Assembly: GCA_034932485.1 (NCBI GenBank)
Contig: JAYFOQ010000002.1
Coordinates: 1 to 64,000, forward strand
Length of the DNA stretch: 64,000 nucleotides
Direction: 5' to 3'
Origin: Gordonibacter sp034932485
GTDB lineage: Bacteria > Actinomycetota > Coriobacteriia > Coriobacteriales > Eggerthellaceae
Shown: one piece after another, positions 36,428-44,763 of the stretch
Layout: every line of letters starts with the position of its first letter
Position numbering within the stretch: the first letter of the stretch is position 1
The notes under the pieces: generated by a model
What the model was told of the DNA's origin: nothing
The model's input: only the letters and a program-made list of their open reading frames with translations
Database searches by the model: none
Program-made: the position numbers and the translations under genes

Positions 36428-36724
36428 ATGGCCAAGGGAAAAGCAGGACGCACACAGAAAGCCCTTGCGGAGATAGAGCGCCTTCGGGCGAGCCGACGCA
36501 AGGACCTCATCAAGATGCTGGCTGCCATAGCAGCAATGATGCTCGTTATCTCAGGCAAGACCGCCCTCGAGCTGAACGGCACGCTTGAAACGGGTAATAT
36601 GGCTGTCGGCGGTGCCCTCTTGCTAACCGCCTTTGTGCTTGCCATATTCGCCGGCAGCGCCGGCCTTAGCTTCGCCAAAAGCGGACGCAGTATCAAACAG
36701 GCCCAACAGCGCGTCGGACGATAG
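36428..36724 (+). CDS. Small two-helix membrane protein (98 aa)
   Basis: A protein of 98 residues with a basic N-terminus (RLRASRRKDLIKM) and two transmembrane helices (about 31-48 and 61-82). A clear paralogue lies at 39857-40192, sharing RLKASRRKDIVK, the LELN turn between the helices and the GSAGLSFAK / GTASMDYVK end. I do not recognise a named family. It follows the SpoVA-like gene by 72 bp. Confidence 0.7.
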   Translation: MAKGKAGRTQKALAEIERLRASRRKDLIKMLAAIAAMMLVISGKTALELNGTLETGNMAVGGALLLTAFVLAIFAGSAGLSFAKSGRSIKQAQQRVGR

Positions 36725-36865
36725 GGCACACAGGCGCAAGAAACTCGCTCCGGCAGCATGAGACTCGGGGCAGCATGAGACTCGACGGACTTTGGTCGAA
36801 AGAGCCATGCATCACGCATCAAGCGGCAGGTGCATTATTCTTCCAAGAAAACGCACCTGCCAACG

Positions 36866-38275
36866 TTACCTGAGCGAACGAGCCATAACAATGCCGTCGT
36901 CCGGCGGATCGTCGTAATAGCCGGAACGTACGCAAGCCTCTTCGAAACCGAGGTGGGCATAAAACGCGCGCGCGTTTTCATTGGAGGCGCGCACCTCAAG
37001 CAGCAACATCGAACATCCGACCCGTCGGGCATCCCGCGCAGTCCGCTCAACCAACGCACGACCCACGCCTACGCCGCGCGACAAGGAATCCACAGCCACT
37101 CGCACAATAACGGCACCTTCGGGCGTATCCCACCACCCAATATAGCCCGCCACCTGCCCGTCGCACAGGGCTGTCGAATAATGCGCCTGTGGGTTATGAC
37201 GCACATCCAGTGCAAATGCGAGCGGCGTCCATGGATCGCGAAACGAGGCAATCTCAATTCCCATAACCGCGCCGAGGTCTGCTTCCGCCAGCGGCCGCAA
37301 CACGATAGGCGCACGCGCGCCGCCTTCCGTATGCACCTGCAACCCCTCGTTAGCAGCAACGCCGGACTCTCCCAACAGGTCCCGGCCGGCTGCTGTTTCG
37401 CAGAAACCGCCCTTCCCCGCCTCTCCCGCGCCTCCGAACACCGGACCTTTGTAGTTCCAAAGCCACACACCTTCCGAAAGTTTCTGTGCAATGGCCACGA
37501 ACGACTGACTGCAGAAGTAATAGTCCTCCTGCTCGAACAGCGCCTCCCACGCCTCAACCAGGCATCGCATCTCATCCGCCACAACCCGATCAACGCAGGT
37601 CGGTACGTTACGCCGAAAGTACACACAGCGCTCAAACAAAGCCCGCCTTTCTTGCCGATCCTTTCCTACCGTGTCCGTCGAGAACAAACGCACCGCCACG
37701 TTGTCGAATCCGGCAGACTTCATAAGCGAGTAGCATTTCTGTCCCTGATAGCGATCGGTACACACCGTATGTGGCGTGCAGGGCAGTATGAAGCGCTCGT
37801 AGAGCGAGAACAAGCGACGCATCACCTCATCGGGGTCGGGGTAGGACAGCTTTAGCGCATCGTCGACCGTCTTCACTATCACAAAACCACCCGGGGCAAG
37901 CAGACGAAACACCCGTTGCAGCGCAGCCTGAGGATCGGGAAGGTGTTGCAGGGTGTGTGAAAAATATACCAGATCGAAGCATGCCTCGGTATCCAGGTCA
38001 AAGTCGTCGAGCGTCGTGCATAAGAACGAGAACCGTTCGTCGTCCGTTGCAGCCCGAGCCCGAGCGATGGCATCAGGCAGAGGATCGATGCCCACCACAC
38101 ACTCCACGCCAGCATAAGGCGTGAACTTCAGCCGCGTGTTGAACCCGTCGAAACACCCCACGTCCAGCACGCGCACTCCCGAGCGGTCCGCCAGGCCCAC
38201 CGCCTCGAACGCCGCATAGTCCTCAGGAGCCGTGCAAAGTGCCTGTTTGGCAATCTGTTCCCTACCCCACGACAT
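36866..38275 (-). CDS. Methyltransferase fused to RimI-like acetyltransferase
   Basis: A protein of 469 residues. Residues 1 to about 280 are a class I methyltransferase (VLDVGCFDGFNTRL motif I, VVGIDPLPDAIARAR acidic loop, FDLVYFSHTLQHLPDP motif IV). Residues from about 315 on are a GNAT domain of RimI type (LRPLAEADLGAVMGIEIASF, RGVGVGRALVE, NENARAFYAHLGFEE). A glycine-rich, variable linker joins them. ATG at 38275 is chosen over 38311 for the AAGGAGGG 6 nt upstream, which leaves a 14-bp overlap with the upstream MFS gene. This two-domain combination is uncommon; a protein- or peptide-modifying bifunctional enzyme is possible. Confidence 0.85.
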   Translation of the reverse strand: MSWGREQIAKQALCTAPEDYAAFEAVGLADRSGVRVLDVGCFDGFNTRLKFTPYAGVECVVGIDPLPDAIARARAATDDERFSFLCTTLDDFDLDTEACFDLVYFSHTLQHLPDPQAALQRVFRLLAPGGFVIVKTVDDALKLSYPDPDEVMRRLFSLYERFILPCTPHTVCTDRYQGQKCYSLMKSAGFDNVAVRLFSTDTVGKDRQERRALFERCVYFRRNVPTCVDRVVADEMRCLVEAWEALFEQEDYYFCSQSFVAIAQKLSEGVWLWNYKGPVFGGAGEAGKGGFCETAAGRDLLGESGVAANEGLQVHTEGGARAPIVLRPLAEADLGAVMGIEIASFRDPWTPLAFALDVRHNPQAHYSTALCDGQVAGYIGWWDTPEGAVIVRVAVDSLSRGVGVGRALVERTARDARRVGCSMLLLEVRASNENARAFYAHLGFEEACVRSGYYDDPPDDGIVMARSLR

Positions 38276-39656
38276 GGAGGCCCTCCTTACCCTGGCCTCT
38301 CTGGTCGCCATCGGTCGCTAGAGAGCTTGAATCAACGCCCGTCGCACAACGAATCTGCAGCCGCGCATTTGCCGGCTTGCACAGCGCACCGCAGAGCAGT
38401 GACAACAGTGCAAAAACCGGTACGATTATGAAGAACGTCTCATAGGTGCCCGTCCACTCGAACAGTGCGGCAGCGGCGAGAGGAAACACCAGATTGAACG
38501 GTGCCAGTACCACCGCACTGATGCCCGTATTCATGGCCAGGTCGTGCTGACCGAACGTCGTGCGCATATAGGAGGTGTTGATGGCGGCATACATGCCGTA
38601 CAGCAAGCCATCCATCAGCAGAAACGGAGCAAACAGCCAAGGGGAGGCAACCTGATACGCTACTGCCATGCCCACCGACACCGCCAGCGCCAACGCCGGC
38701 AGCAGTACCAGCGTGCGATTCTGCCCGATGCGATCATACAGGATGCCACCCAGCGGCCGACCGAATCCATTGCCCAGGCCCAACGCTCCCACTGCCACCG
38801 TGGCGAACACAACAGACGATCCGATGCCTGTCATCATGACGGAGGCCTCTGCTATAACGGCCCCGCCCGCCCCCATAACCACACTGCGCCACAGGCAGAA
38901 CAACCAAAACGACGGCTCGCGCACGGTCTTGGATCCCGGCAGGCTCACACCCACGTTGTCGCACTTCGGCTTCAAGGCGGCAATTTTTGGTGGAGGCTTT
39001 CGTATAAAACCGACAGCTGTTAACGCCTCGACCAATGCCAGCGCAGCAATGACCACGAACGCAAGCCGCCAGCCAAGCGCCGAGTAAATCAGGGCCGAGG
39101 CCAACGACCCAAGCACCAAGGCACCCATACCGAACCCCATAACCAGCATGCCGCTGGCAAAGCCCACCTTGTCGCCGAACCAAGCCAACGTGTTGGTGGT
39201 CCATATGGTATAGCTCATACCCGATCCGAAGCCGCAAAACACGCCGTAGAACACGTACAGCTGCCAGAGCTCGGTGATAAGTTGACACAAGAGCAGCCCT
39301 GTCACGATAAGCACCGTCGACCCCACGAAGCACACGCGCAGCGAGAACCGCTTCGACAACGGTCCTATGGCCAACATGCCCAGCGAAAGACCAATCATAG
39401 CCACAGAGAACACCAGCGACGTCTGGCTGCGCGTCCAGCCAAACTCGGCCTCCAAAGGAGGTATGAAGATGGACCATGCGTAGATGGTGCCGAACATAAG
39501 CATCGTAAGAACGCCGCATATTAAAATGGCATAACGGTTTTTATACAAGTCGGCCACAAGCCCTCGCCCCTCATCGTTCTTCTTCGAAGACGGCGTTGTG
39601 CGCACACGCCCGCCGTCGCAGGCAGCCTTGTCATGCTGATTAAGCCTACTACCCAC
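38262..39656 (-). CDS. MFS transporter of the OFA (oxalate/formate antiporter) type
   Basis: A protein of 464 residues with 12 transmembrane helices after a charged N-terminal tail. The motif GTIYAWSIFIPPLEAEFGW is typical of the OFA family, which exchanges organic anions. A second OFA-type carrier is at 42546-43835. The GTG at 39656 is the only early start in frame and lacks a good ribosome-binding site, so the true start may be a few codons further in. A conserved regulatory motif lies 25-51 bp upstream (39681-39707). It is translationally linked to the methyltransferase-GNAT gene. Confidence 0.83.
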   Translation of the reverse strand: MGSRLNQHDKAACDGGRVRTTPSSKKNDEGRGLVADLYKNRYAILICGVLTMLMFGTIYAWSIFIPPLEAEFGWTRSQTSLVFSVAMIGLSLGMLAIGPLSKRFSLRVCFVGSTVLIVTGLLLCQLITELWQLYVFYGVFCGFGSGMSYTIWTTNTLAWFGDKVGFASGMLVMGFGMGALVLGSLASALIYSALGWRLAFVVIAALALVEALTAVGFIRKPPPKIAALKPKCDNVGVSLPGSKTVREPSFWLFCLWRSVVMGAGGAVIAEASVMMTGIGSSVVFATVAVGALGLGNGFGRPLGGILYDRIGQNRTLVLLPALALAVSVGMAVAYQVASPWLFAPFLLMDGLLYGMYAAINTSYMRTTFGQHDLAMNTGISAVVLAPFNLVFPLAAAALFEWTGTYETFFIIVPVFALLSLLCGALCKPANARLQIRCATGVDSSSLATDGDQRGQGKEGLHVVG

Positions 39657-39680
39657 ATGAGCGCACTACCTACCATAAGG

Positions 39681-39707
39681 AGTATGAAAACAGGGGCATC
39701 TAGTACG
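39681..39707. promoter_or_regulatory. Shared GTATGAAAA...TCTAGTAC motif, copy 1
   Basis: The plus strand reads GTATGAAAA, 7 bases, then ATCTAGTAC. Two further copies occur at 47725-47750 and 50492-50517. The ends (GGTA/TACC in the other copies) give partial dyad symmetry. It lies just upstream of the minus-strand OFA transporter and 150 bp before the plus-strand small membrane protein. It may bind the LuxR regulator encoded at 48730. Confidence 0.6.
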
Positions 39708-39856
39708 CACGACTATACGTAGCTCCCGCATACATGACACAATAGAAACCAGACTGCGCCACACACCTGCGCGGATCACGAACGTGCGCGAGAAACAGAA
39801 TAGCCACCATCGTGGTTGTTTATTAGTTTAAGAAATTCAGGGGGAAGGGTATCAAC

Positions 39857-40192
39857 ATGAAAAAGAAACACCGCGGTAAAAAAAATCAGGCGCACGAGGA
39901 TATTCAGCGACTCAAGGCAAGCCGTCGCAAAGACATCGTCAAATGCGCTGCAGCCTTTACCACCATTATCATACTGCTTGGGGGAAAGTTACTTTTGGAA
40001 TTGAACGATATTATTCAACCAGGGGATTTAGCAGCCGGAGCGGTACAGATGTTTGGTGCCATAGGTTTAGCTATCGTGGGAGGCACCGCAAGCATGGATT
40101 ATGTAAAATGCGGGCACGCCATAGCAGATATACAAGCTCGCACAGGCCTCACCAAACAAGACATCATCGACTACGAGCGGCAACTATCTTAG
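39857..40192 (+). CDS. Small two-helix membrane protein (111 aa), paralogue
   Basis: A protein of 111 residues, basic N-terminus (MKKKHRGKKNQ, RLKASRRKDIVK) and two transmembrane helices. It is a paralogue of 36428-36724, with a C-terminal extension ending TKQDIIDYERQLS. GGGGGAAGGG precedes the ATG. It is divergent from the OFA transporter. No family is recognised. Confidence 0.72.
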   Translation: MKKKHRGKKNQAHEDIQRLKASRRKDIVKCAAAFTTIIILLGGKLLLELNDIIQPGDLAAGAVQMFGAIGLAIVGGTASMDYVKCGHAIADIQARTGLTKQDIIDYERQLS

Positions 40193-40274
40193 GTCAATCT
40201 ACCGTCTTGGACACAAGCATCCTCTAATCATAAGCAAAACTCGCCTCGAGCGTTAGCAGAAAACACGACCGAGC

Positions 40275-40526
40275 CTAATGCCCGATCACACCGTTCCCCG
40301 TGAGTTCAGTAGCCAAAACAAAGAGTACCAAAAGCAACCCCAACAATATCCATCCCAAATACTTGGCGACCTTAGTAGAAAACGGGCCAATACGGTCGCT
40401 GCGTGGATCATCGTCCACATGATAAGCAATCGCACGGGCTTCCTTGGTAAAACGTACGTGACATTTCGTACAATGATCCTGCGATGCTGATGTTCTCCCA
40501 CAGAACGGACAGATAATAGCATTCAC
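40275..40526 (-). CDS. Zinc-ribbon membrane protein (83 aa)
   Basis: A short protein with an N-terminal zinc ribbon (CPFCGRTSASQDHCTKCHVRF) and one C-terminal transmembrane helix (YLGWILLGLLLVLFVLA). A GTG start at 40526 is preferred because GGGAGG lies 8 nt upstream; the longer frame to 40658 has no site. It ends the minus-strand series of cluster B. The function is unknown. Confidence 0.7.
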   Translation of the reverse strand: MNAIICPFCGRTSASQDHCTKCHVRFTKEARAIAYHVDDDPRSDRIGPFSTKVAKYLGWILLGLLLVLFVLATELTGNGVIGH

Positions 40527-40674
40527 AACAGAAGCCTCCCTTACCTTGTATGCAAACGAAAAGGGCAAAGGGTACCTCCAGCACCCTGCGCTAGAAGCAC
40601 CCCCCCCCATACCTTGAGCCAAAATACCTTGGCTTGACTTTTGCCTCTTCCCCAGCAAACCTTCACTTCTCGTC

Positions 40675-42084
40675 TTATGCTCTTACCTCAGCAGCCTCAT
40701 CCGCAATATCGTCGATATTCATACCCTTGGCACCCTTTGGTAGAAGGAAACCCGCAAAGAAGCCGAAGGCCATCGGGGCAGCAAGTAGCATAATGAGCGG
40801 AGAAAACGCCCAACCGGCAGCCTTCAAACCGCCCAAAACAATTGGAGACAGAATACCAGCCGACTTGCCTAAAGCTACAATGGTAGCCACACCCGAATTG
40901 CGGAACTCAGTAGGATACGACTCGGACATCATCGGCTGAGCAGCAGTAATGGCATAGTTTAGAGCAAAACCCATAAACACGAACGCGATCAAATACGGCC
41001 AAAAGCTGGTTTCAGCGGGAAGCTTGACCACCTGAGATACAACTAGGCAGGCGACTACTGATAGCGCATAACCGAAGATAAGGTTACGTTTGCGACCCAT
41101 CGCCTCGGATACAAAGCCCGTGGTGCAGTTCGCTACAACGGACGCTGCATTCTGAGCCATTGCTAGCATATAGGATGCAGTAACAGCACCGCCGGTCGCC
41201 TCAAGCATAAGGGCCGGGAGCCACGCATTCACACCGTAAATACTGAAGTTGCCAGCAAAGTAAATAATTACCAAAGCCAGCGTGGTCTTTAAGTACTTAC
41301 CCTTCCATACCTCGGCAGGACTCGACTTACCCGCCACAGGCGGCACGAGGATATTCTTAGCGGCCAGTTCAAAAGGGATTTCTTTACCTGCGCGTTTCTC
41401 AATGACGCGAAGTGTTTTCACCGCAACGTCTATCTTTCCATGAACAGCAGCCCAGTGGGCCGATTCTGGCGTGAACTTACCAAAAATGAATGCATAAATT
41501 ACTGGCAGTGCTCCGATGGCGTAACACCAGTGCCACGTAGTAATCTGCACCACAATCGTTCCTACCAGCGCGGCCATAACCCAACCCACAATCATCCACG
41601 CCATGCCAAACGTAATGAAGAGAGAGCGCTGTCTCGTAGGAGTAAACTCTGTGAACAGCGTAGTGACAACAGGTGTGCACACCCCCAGAAACAGACCAGC
41701 TAACACACGGAACACCGCGAAGATCTCGTAGCTAGGTGCAAATATGCACGGAATAGTAAGCAAACCGTACATGAATGTGCCAATAGTGAGTATCTTTTTA
41801 CGGCCAAACCTATCTGACAGCGGACCAGCAGCAAACGAACCCACGACGATGCCGATAGTCGACCAAGACGACAAGGCACCCTTAAGGGCATCGTTGCCCG
41901 CAGGCCCAAAAAACTCCTGCATGATTTGTGTGTTGGTATAGGAAATAATCATATAGTCGTAACCATCGAACATCATCGCAATACCAACGAGAAAGAAAAT
42001 TGAGATGGTGAACTTACTGACTCCCAGTGAGTCGATAGCTTGAGAAATGGTAAATTTCCCAGATTTTTTAGCAGCTTCACTCAT
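40675..42084 (-). CDS. MFS transporter, aromatic acid:H+ symporter-like (AAHS)
   Basis: A 12-helix MFS protein of 469 residues. The FDGYDYMIISYTNTQI start of helix 1 and GPLSDRFGRKKIL loop are characteristic of the AAHS/sugar-porter branch, whose known members (PcaK, BenK) bring in aromatic acids with protons. The acidic residues of helix 1 (D in FDGYD) are those needed in PcaK. It lies in cluster B with a molybdoenzyme and an OFA-type carrier. Uptake of an aromatic substrate for that enzyme is a sensible inference. AAGGAG precedes the ATG. Confidence 0.84.
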   Translation of the reverse strand: MSEAAKKSGKFTISQAIDSLGVSKFTISIFFLVGIAMMFDGYDYMIISYTNTQIMQEFFGPAGNDALKGALSSWSTIGIVVGSFAAGPLSDRFGRKKILTIGTFMYGLLTIPCIFAPSYEIFAVFRVLAGLFLGVCTPVVTTLFTEFTPTRQRSLFITFGMAWMIVGWVMAALVGTIVVQITTWHWCYAIGALPVIYAFIFGKFTPESAHWAAVHGKIDVAVKTLRVIEKRAGKEIPFELAAKNILVPPVAGKSSPAEVWKGKYLKTTLALVIIYFAGNFSIYGVNAWLPALMLEATGGAVTASYMLAMAQNAASVVANCTTGFVSEAMGRKRNLIFGYALSVVACLVVSQVVKLPAETSFWPYLIAFVFMGFALNYAITAAQPMMSESYPTEFRNSGVATIVALGKSAGILSPIVLGGLKAAGWAFSPLIMLLAAPMAFGFFAGFLLPKGAKGMNIDDIADEAAEVRA

Positions 42085-42217
42085 AGATCCGCTCCTTGCA
42101 AACGGCGTGACCCCTCTTCTCGAAGAAAGGCCCCTCTAGGATAAGTGCCTTGCCTCACCAGGCGAAACCAGAGGGAAGCCTCCGCCGACAAGAGACATGA
42201 GACCTCCTCGCAATGAA

Positions 42218-42492
42218 TCAATCCTTAAGAAGACGATCTGAATCGTCAATGGATATGAACATAACTCCAGTATCGCCTTGTCTACCACCTTGGCGACGCT
42301 ACACTTCTTGCAAATATCGGCATCGACGGCATTGGACGCATTACACGACAGAAACTTCCACAGAATCTTCCCCAATGGAGGCTGATGAAATCCGCCTTTC
42401 TCCTGACGAACCATAGCTCTATCTCCTTCAACTCTGTTTTCAGTCACCTTTTCAACTAATTGAGCGATCGTGCCGCAATGCATAATACCAAG
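42218..42492 (-). pseudogene. Decayed duplicate of ferredoxin 3' end plus zinc-ribbon gene
   Basis: The minus strand from 42414 starts MVRQEKGGF and matches the 65-aa zinc-ribbon protein at 44188-44385 (MARQEKGGF). The GAAGGAGatAGAGCT leader is also copied. It has lost one zinc cysteine pair (KFLSC for KCGEC) and is shifted out of frame after AKVVDKAI; the other frame restores SIDDSDRLLKD and a stop at 42218. Upstream bases 42415-42492 encode a remnant GIMHCGTIAQLVEKV of the ferredoxin end GIMYYGTIAELAEKA. So this is a partial, decayed copy of the ferredoxin-zinc-ribbon module. Confidence 0.85.
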
Positions 42493-42545
42493 CGCCTTAT
42501 CTAGCAGAAAACACCTTCACATTTGACCTTATAAATGAATATTCA

Positions 42546-43835
42546 CTACTTAGCAGTTACCAGCAATTCTTCGTTTTCCACTTCATTAGGAAAGCGTTCC
42601 GCCACAGGAACGGGCTTACCAACAAAGAACGGGAAAATAATACCCACCGCAGAGACTACGGCAGCCACCAAGAAGGCATTAAAGTAAGTCCCGGACGCAA
42701 CAAAAATCGCAGCAGCGACCATGGGTCCAAGGATGCCCGCAGGTAAGTCGTCAGAGGCAATGAGACCAAAGTTTGCAGTAACGTACTTATTACCGAAATA
42801 GGTTCGCATCGAGGCGCTTTTTAAACTAATAGAACCACCGTAAGAGAGACCCATGATAATAGCGCCAATGATAATTCCTGCTACAGGATCTATCATGCGA
42901 GGCAGAAAGGCAATAGCGAGCATACCGACAACCATAATTGCATTGTCGATAATAAACGCAAGTTTACGCCCTATTAAGTCACCAATTGCGCCAAATAGCG
43001 GTCGCCCAAAGCCATTGCAAAGCCCAAATATACCCACAACAAGAGCAGCCAGCTCAATAGGCATCCCGCTCTGAATCCCATAAGGAGCGATGAGTGATAT
43101 AATCATGAATCCTGCAAAATGATTGCAAAAGTCCCACAAATAGATCATCCAAAATTGACGAGTGCGCAACGTCTGAGTAGGCTTATAGCCCGTGGAAATA
43201 TCGGATGACTCATTCTCGCTCGGTACATAGCCTTCAGGAACATAACCAAGCGGTGGGATTTTAAACGAAAGAGAGACGCACGTCACCATGATAAAACACA
43301 CTACCGCTAGAACCCTCATAGCAGTAACGTAGCCATAGCTTGAGATCAAAAACGTGGTTAGTTGACCGAGCACAAGCGAAGCCAATCCGAAACCAAGCAC
43401 GATAATACCAGTTGCCAAACCCGCTTTATCAGGAAACCATTTGGGAGCTGCCGAAATGACGCAGTTGTTGGCGACACCCAACGTATAACCACAAAAACCA
43501 CCGTACCAAAAATACAACCAAGCGAGATCAGTGGTAAACGACGTCATAAAAAACCCAACCGCCAGCAAAAAACTAAACAGAGTAATGGTTCGAGCTTGGT
43601 TCTTAATAATAGTTGATGCCCATAGACCACCCGTCAGCTGGCCAAGGGCAAACGTCACCATCATAATCGAATAAGTAATGGTAGTTTGAGCACGATCCCA
43701 CCCAAAAGCTTGCTCCAAAGGAGCAACAAAAATGGACCATGCATAGAGAATGCCTAAAAACATGGTCATGATAAAACCTTTGATTAGGTATCCCCACCTA
43801 TTCCCTAACTTTTGAATCCCTTGTTCTTTAGTCAT
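42546..43835 (-). CDS. MFS transporter of the OFA type, cluster B
   Basis: A protein of 429 residues with 12 transmembrane helices. GILYAWSIFVAPLEQAFGW and GGFCGYTLGVANNCVI are OFA-family motifs. ATG at 43835 follows GAGGAAT; the frame extends upstream to 43925 without a site. It lies between the cluster B zinc-ribbon gene and its decayed copy. It probably exchanges an organic anion linked to the cluster B enzyme. Confidence 0.84.
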   Translation of the reverse strand: MTKEQGIQKLGNRWGYLIKGFIMTMFLGILYAWSIFVAPLEQAFGWDRAQTTITYSIMMVTFALGQLTGGLWASTIIKNQARTITLFSFLLAVGFFMTSFTTDLAWLYFWYGGFCGYTLGVANNCVISAAPKWFPDKAGLATGIIVLGFGLASLVLGQLTTFLISSYGYVTAMRVLAVVCFIMVTCVSLSFKIPPLGYVPEGYVPSENESSDISTGYKPTQTLRTRQFWMIYLWDFCNHFAGFMIISLIAPYGIQSGMPIELAALVVGIFGLCNGFGRPLFGAIGDLIGRKLAFIIDNAIMVVGMLAIAFLPRMIDPVAGIIIGAIIMGLSYGGSISLKSASMRTYFGNKYVTANFGLIASDDLPAGILGPMVAAAIFVASGTYFNAFLVAAVVSAVGIIFPFFVGKPVPVAERFPNEVENEELLVTAK

Positions 43836-44112
43836 CCCGATTCCTCGCCTATTCTTTCTGCCACTTCTTACGCTGTGGCCGCGTTCTTTGCTCTTACTAG
43901 CGAATAAAGGATAAAAAACGTGCAAAACAAAAGCACACTACACTCCCTAGTAAAACCAGACAACGAGTGAATAGTCCGTATCGTCTCCCCCCGTCCTCGC
44001 CATCGAAAATCAACCTAGACGAACGACGATAATGAAATTCCTTCGGTGCTTACCATTCGAAGCGTTAAATACTACTACCAATGTTCAATATTGCCGTTCG
44101 TCACCAAAGAAA

Positions 44113-44152
44113 GTGCCCCACAAGCCAAAGCAGCCTTCAACTCATGGGGCAC
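44113..44152 (-). terminator. Terminator after the 65-aa zinc-ribbon gene
   Basis: On the minus strand GTGCCCCA and TGGGGCAC pair around a 24-nt loop, followed by TTTCTTT. It lies 36 bp after the zinc-ribbon stop. The remaining part of the 43836-44187 gap holds no gene; it should carry a promoter for the OFA gene, which I cannot place. Confidence 0.75.
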
Positions 44153-44187
44153 CTTGGAGAACCGATCACTACCCAAGAATGTAAACC

Positions 44188-44385
44188 TTAGTCCTTCAGA
44201 TGACGCTCTGAATCGTCAATGGGTTTGAACGTAGCGCCGGCGATAGCTTCGTCGACAACCTTTGCCGCACCGCACTTCTTACACACCTCAGCATCAGCGG
44301 CGTTGAACGTGTTGCACTCGCCGCACTTCCACAGAATCTTCCCCAACGGAGGCGGACGAAATCCGCCTTTCTCCTGACGAGCCAT
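44188..44385 (-). CDS. Zinc-ribbon protein (65 aa), cluster B
   Basis: A small protein with one zinc ribbon, KCGECNTFNAADAEVCKKCGA, after the conserved opening MARQEKGGFRPPPLGKILW. A decayed copy lies at 42218-42492. GAAGGAGG precedes the ATG. It directly follows the ferredoxin gene (24 bp), like the small zinc-ribbon genes in cluster A. The function is unknown. Confidence 0.82.
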   Translation of the reverse strand: MARQEKGGFRPPPLGKILWKCGECNTFNAADAEVCKKCGAAKVVDEAIAGATFKPIDDSERHLKD

Positions 44386-44409
44386 AGCTCTACCTCCTTC
44401 AAGTCCGTT

Positions 44410-44763
44410 TTACTTCGTGAAAAGCACCATGTTGGGCTTTTCCGCCGCTTTTTCGGCCAACTCGGCGATCGTACCGTAGTACATTATGCCGGACTGGCAG
44501 TGATGCACACAGCTGGGAAGGCGTCCCTCAGCCGTACGCTCGGCGCACAAATCGCACAGAGCCGTCGGCAGGGGCAGATAGGTCCACTCCCAGTTGCCTA
44601 ACGTGTTCTTGACGGGGCCGTACTCAAGAGTCTTGATGCCGTACTGGCCGATAGGCAGGTCGTGCACCTTCTTGCAGGCAACCTCGCAGGTGTGGCAGCC
44701 CGTGCAGAACTCGTAGTCGATCAACAGACCGTACTCGTTAGCCTTCGAATCGGGTGTAGTCAT
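44410..44763 (-). CDS. Minimal two-cluster ferredoxin subunit, cluster B
   Basis: A protein of about 117 residues, paralogous to 24011-24355. It keeps motif I (CTGCHTCEVAC) and motif IV (CDLCAERTAEGRLPSCVHHC) and lacks the central cluster domain. Start choice is between ATG 44763 and GTG 44769, with GGGAGGAGG 11 or 5 nt upstream. Either way it overlaps the 3' end of the catalytic gene by 26-32 bp, so translation is coupled. It should feed electrons to the 793-aa enzyme. Confidence 0.88.
   Translation of the reverse strand: MTTPDSKANEYGLLIDYEFCTGCHTCEVACKKVHDLPIGQYGIKTLEYGPVKNTLGNWEWTYLPLPTALCDLCAERTAEGRLPSCVHHCQSGIMYYGTIAELAEKAAEKPNMVLFTK

Noticed and set aside
38734..39519. 261-codon minus-strand frame inside the OFA transporter
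   Set aside because: It is an alternative frame of the transporter gene; the transporter frame has continuous membrane helices and OFA motifs.
42092..42112. Sigma-54-like sequence before the AAHS gene
   Set aside because: The GG and GC pairs are one base too far apart for sigma-54.
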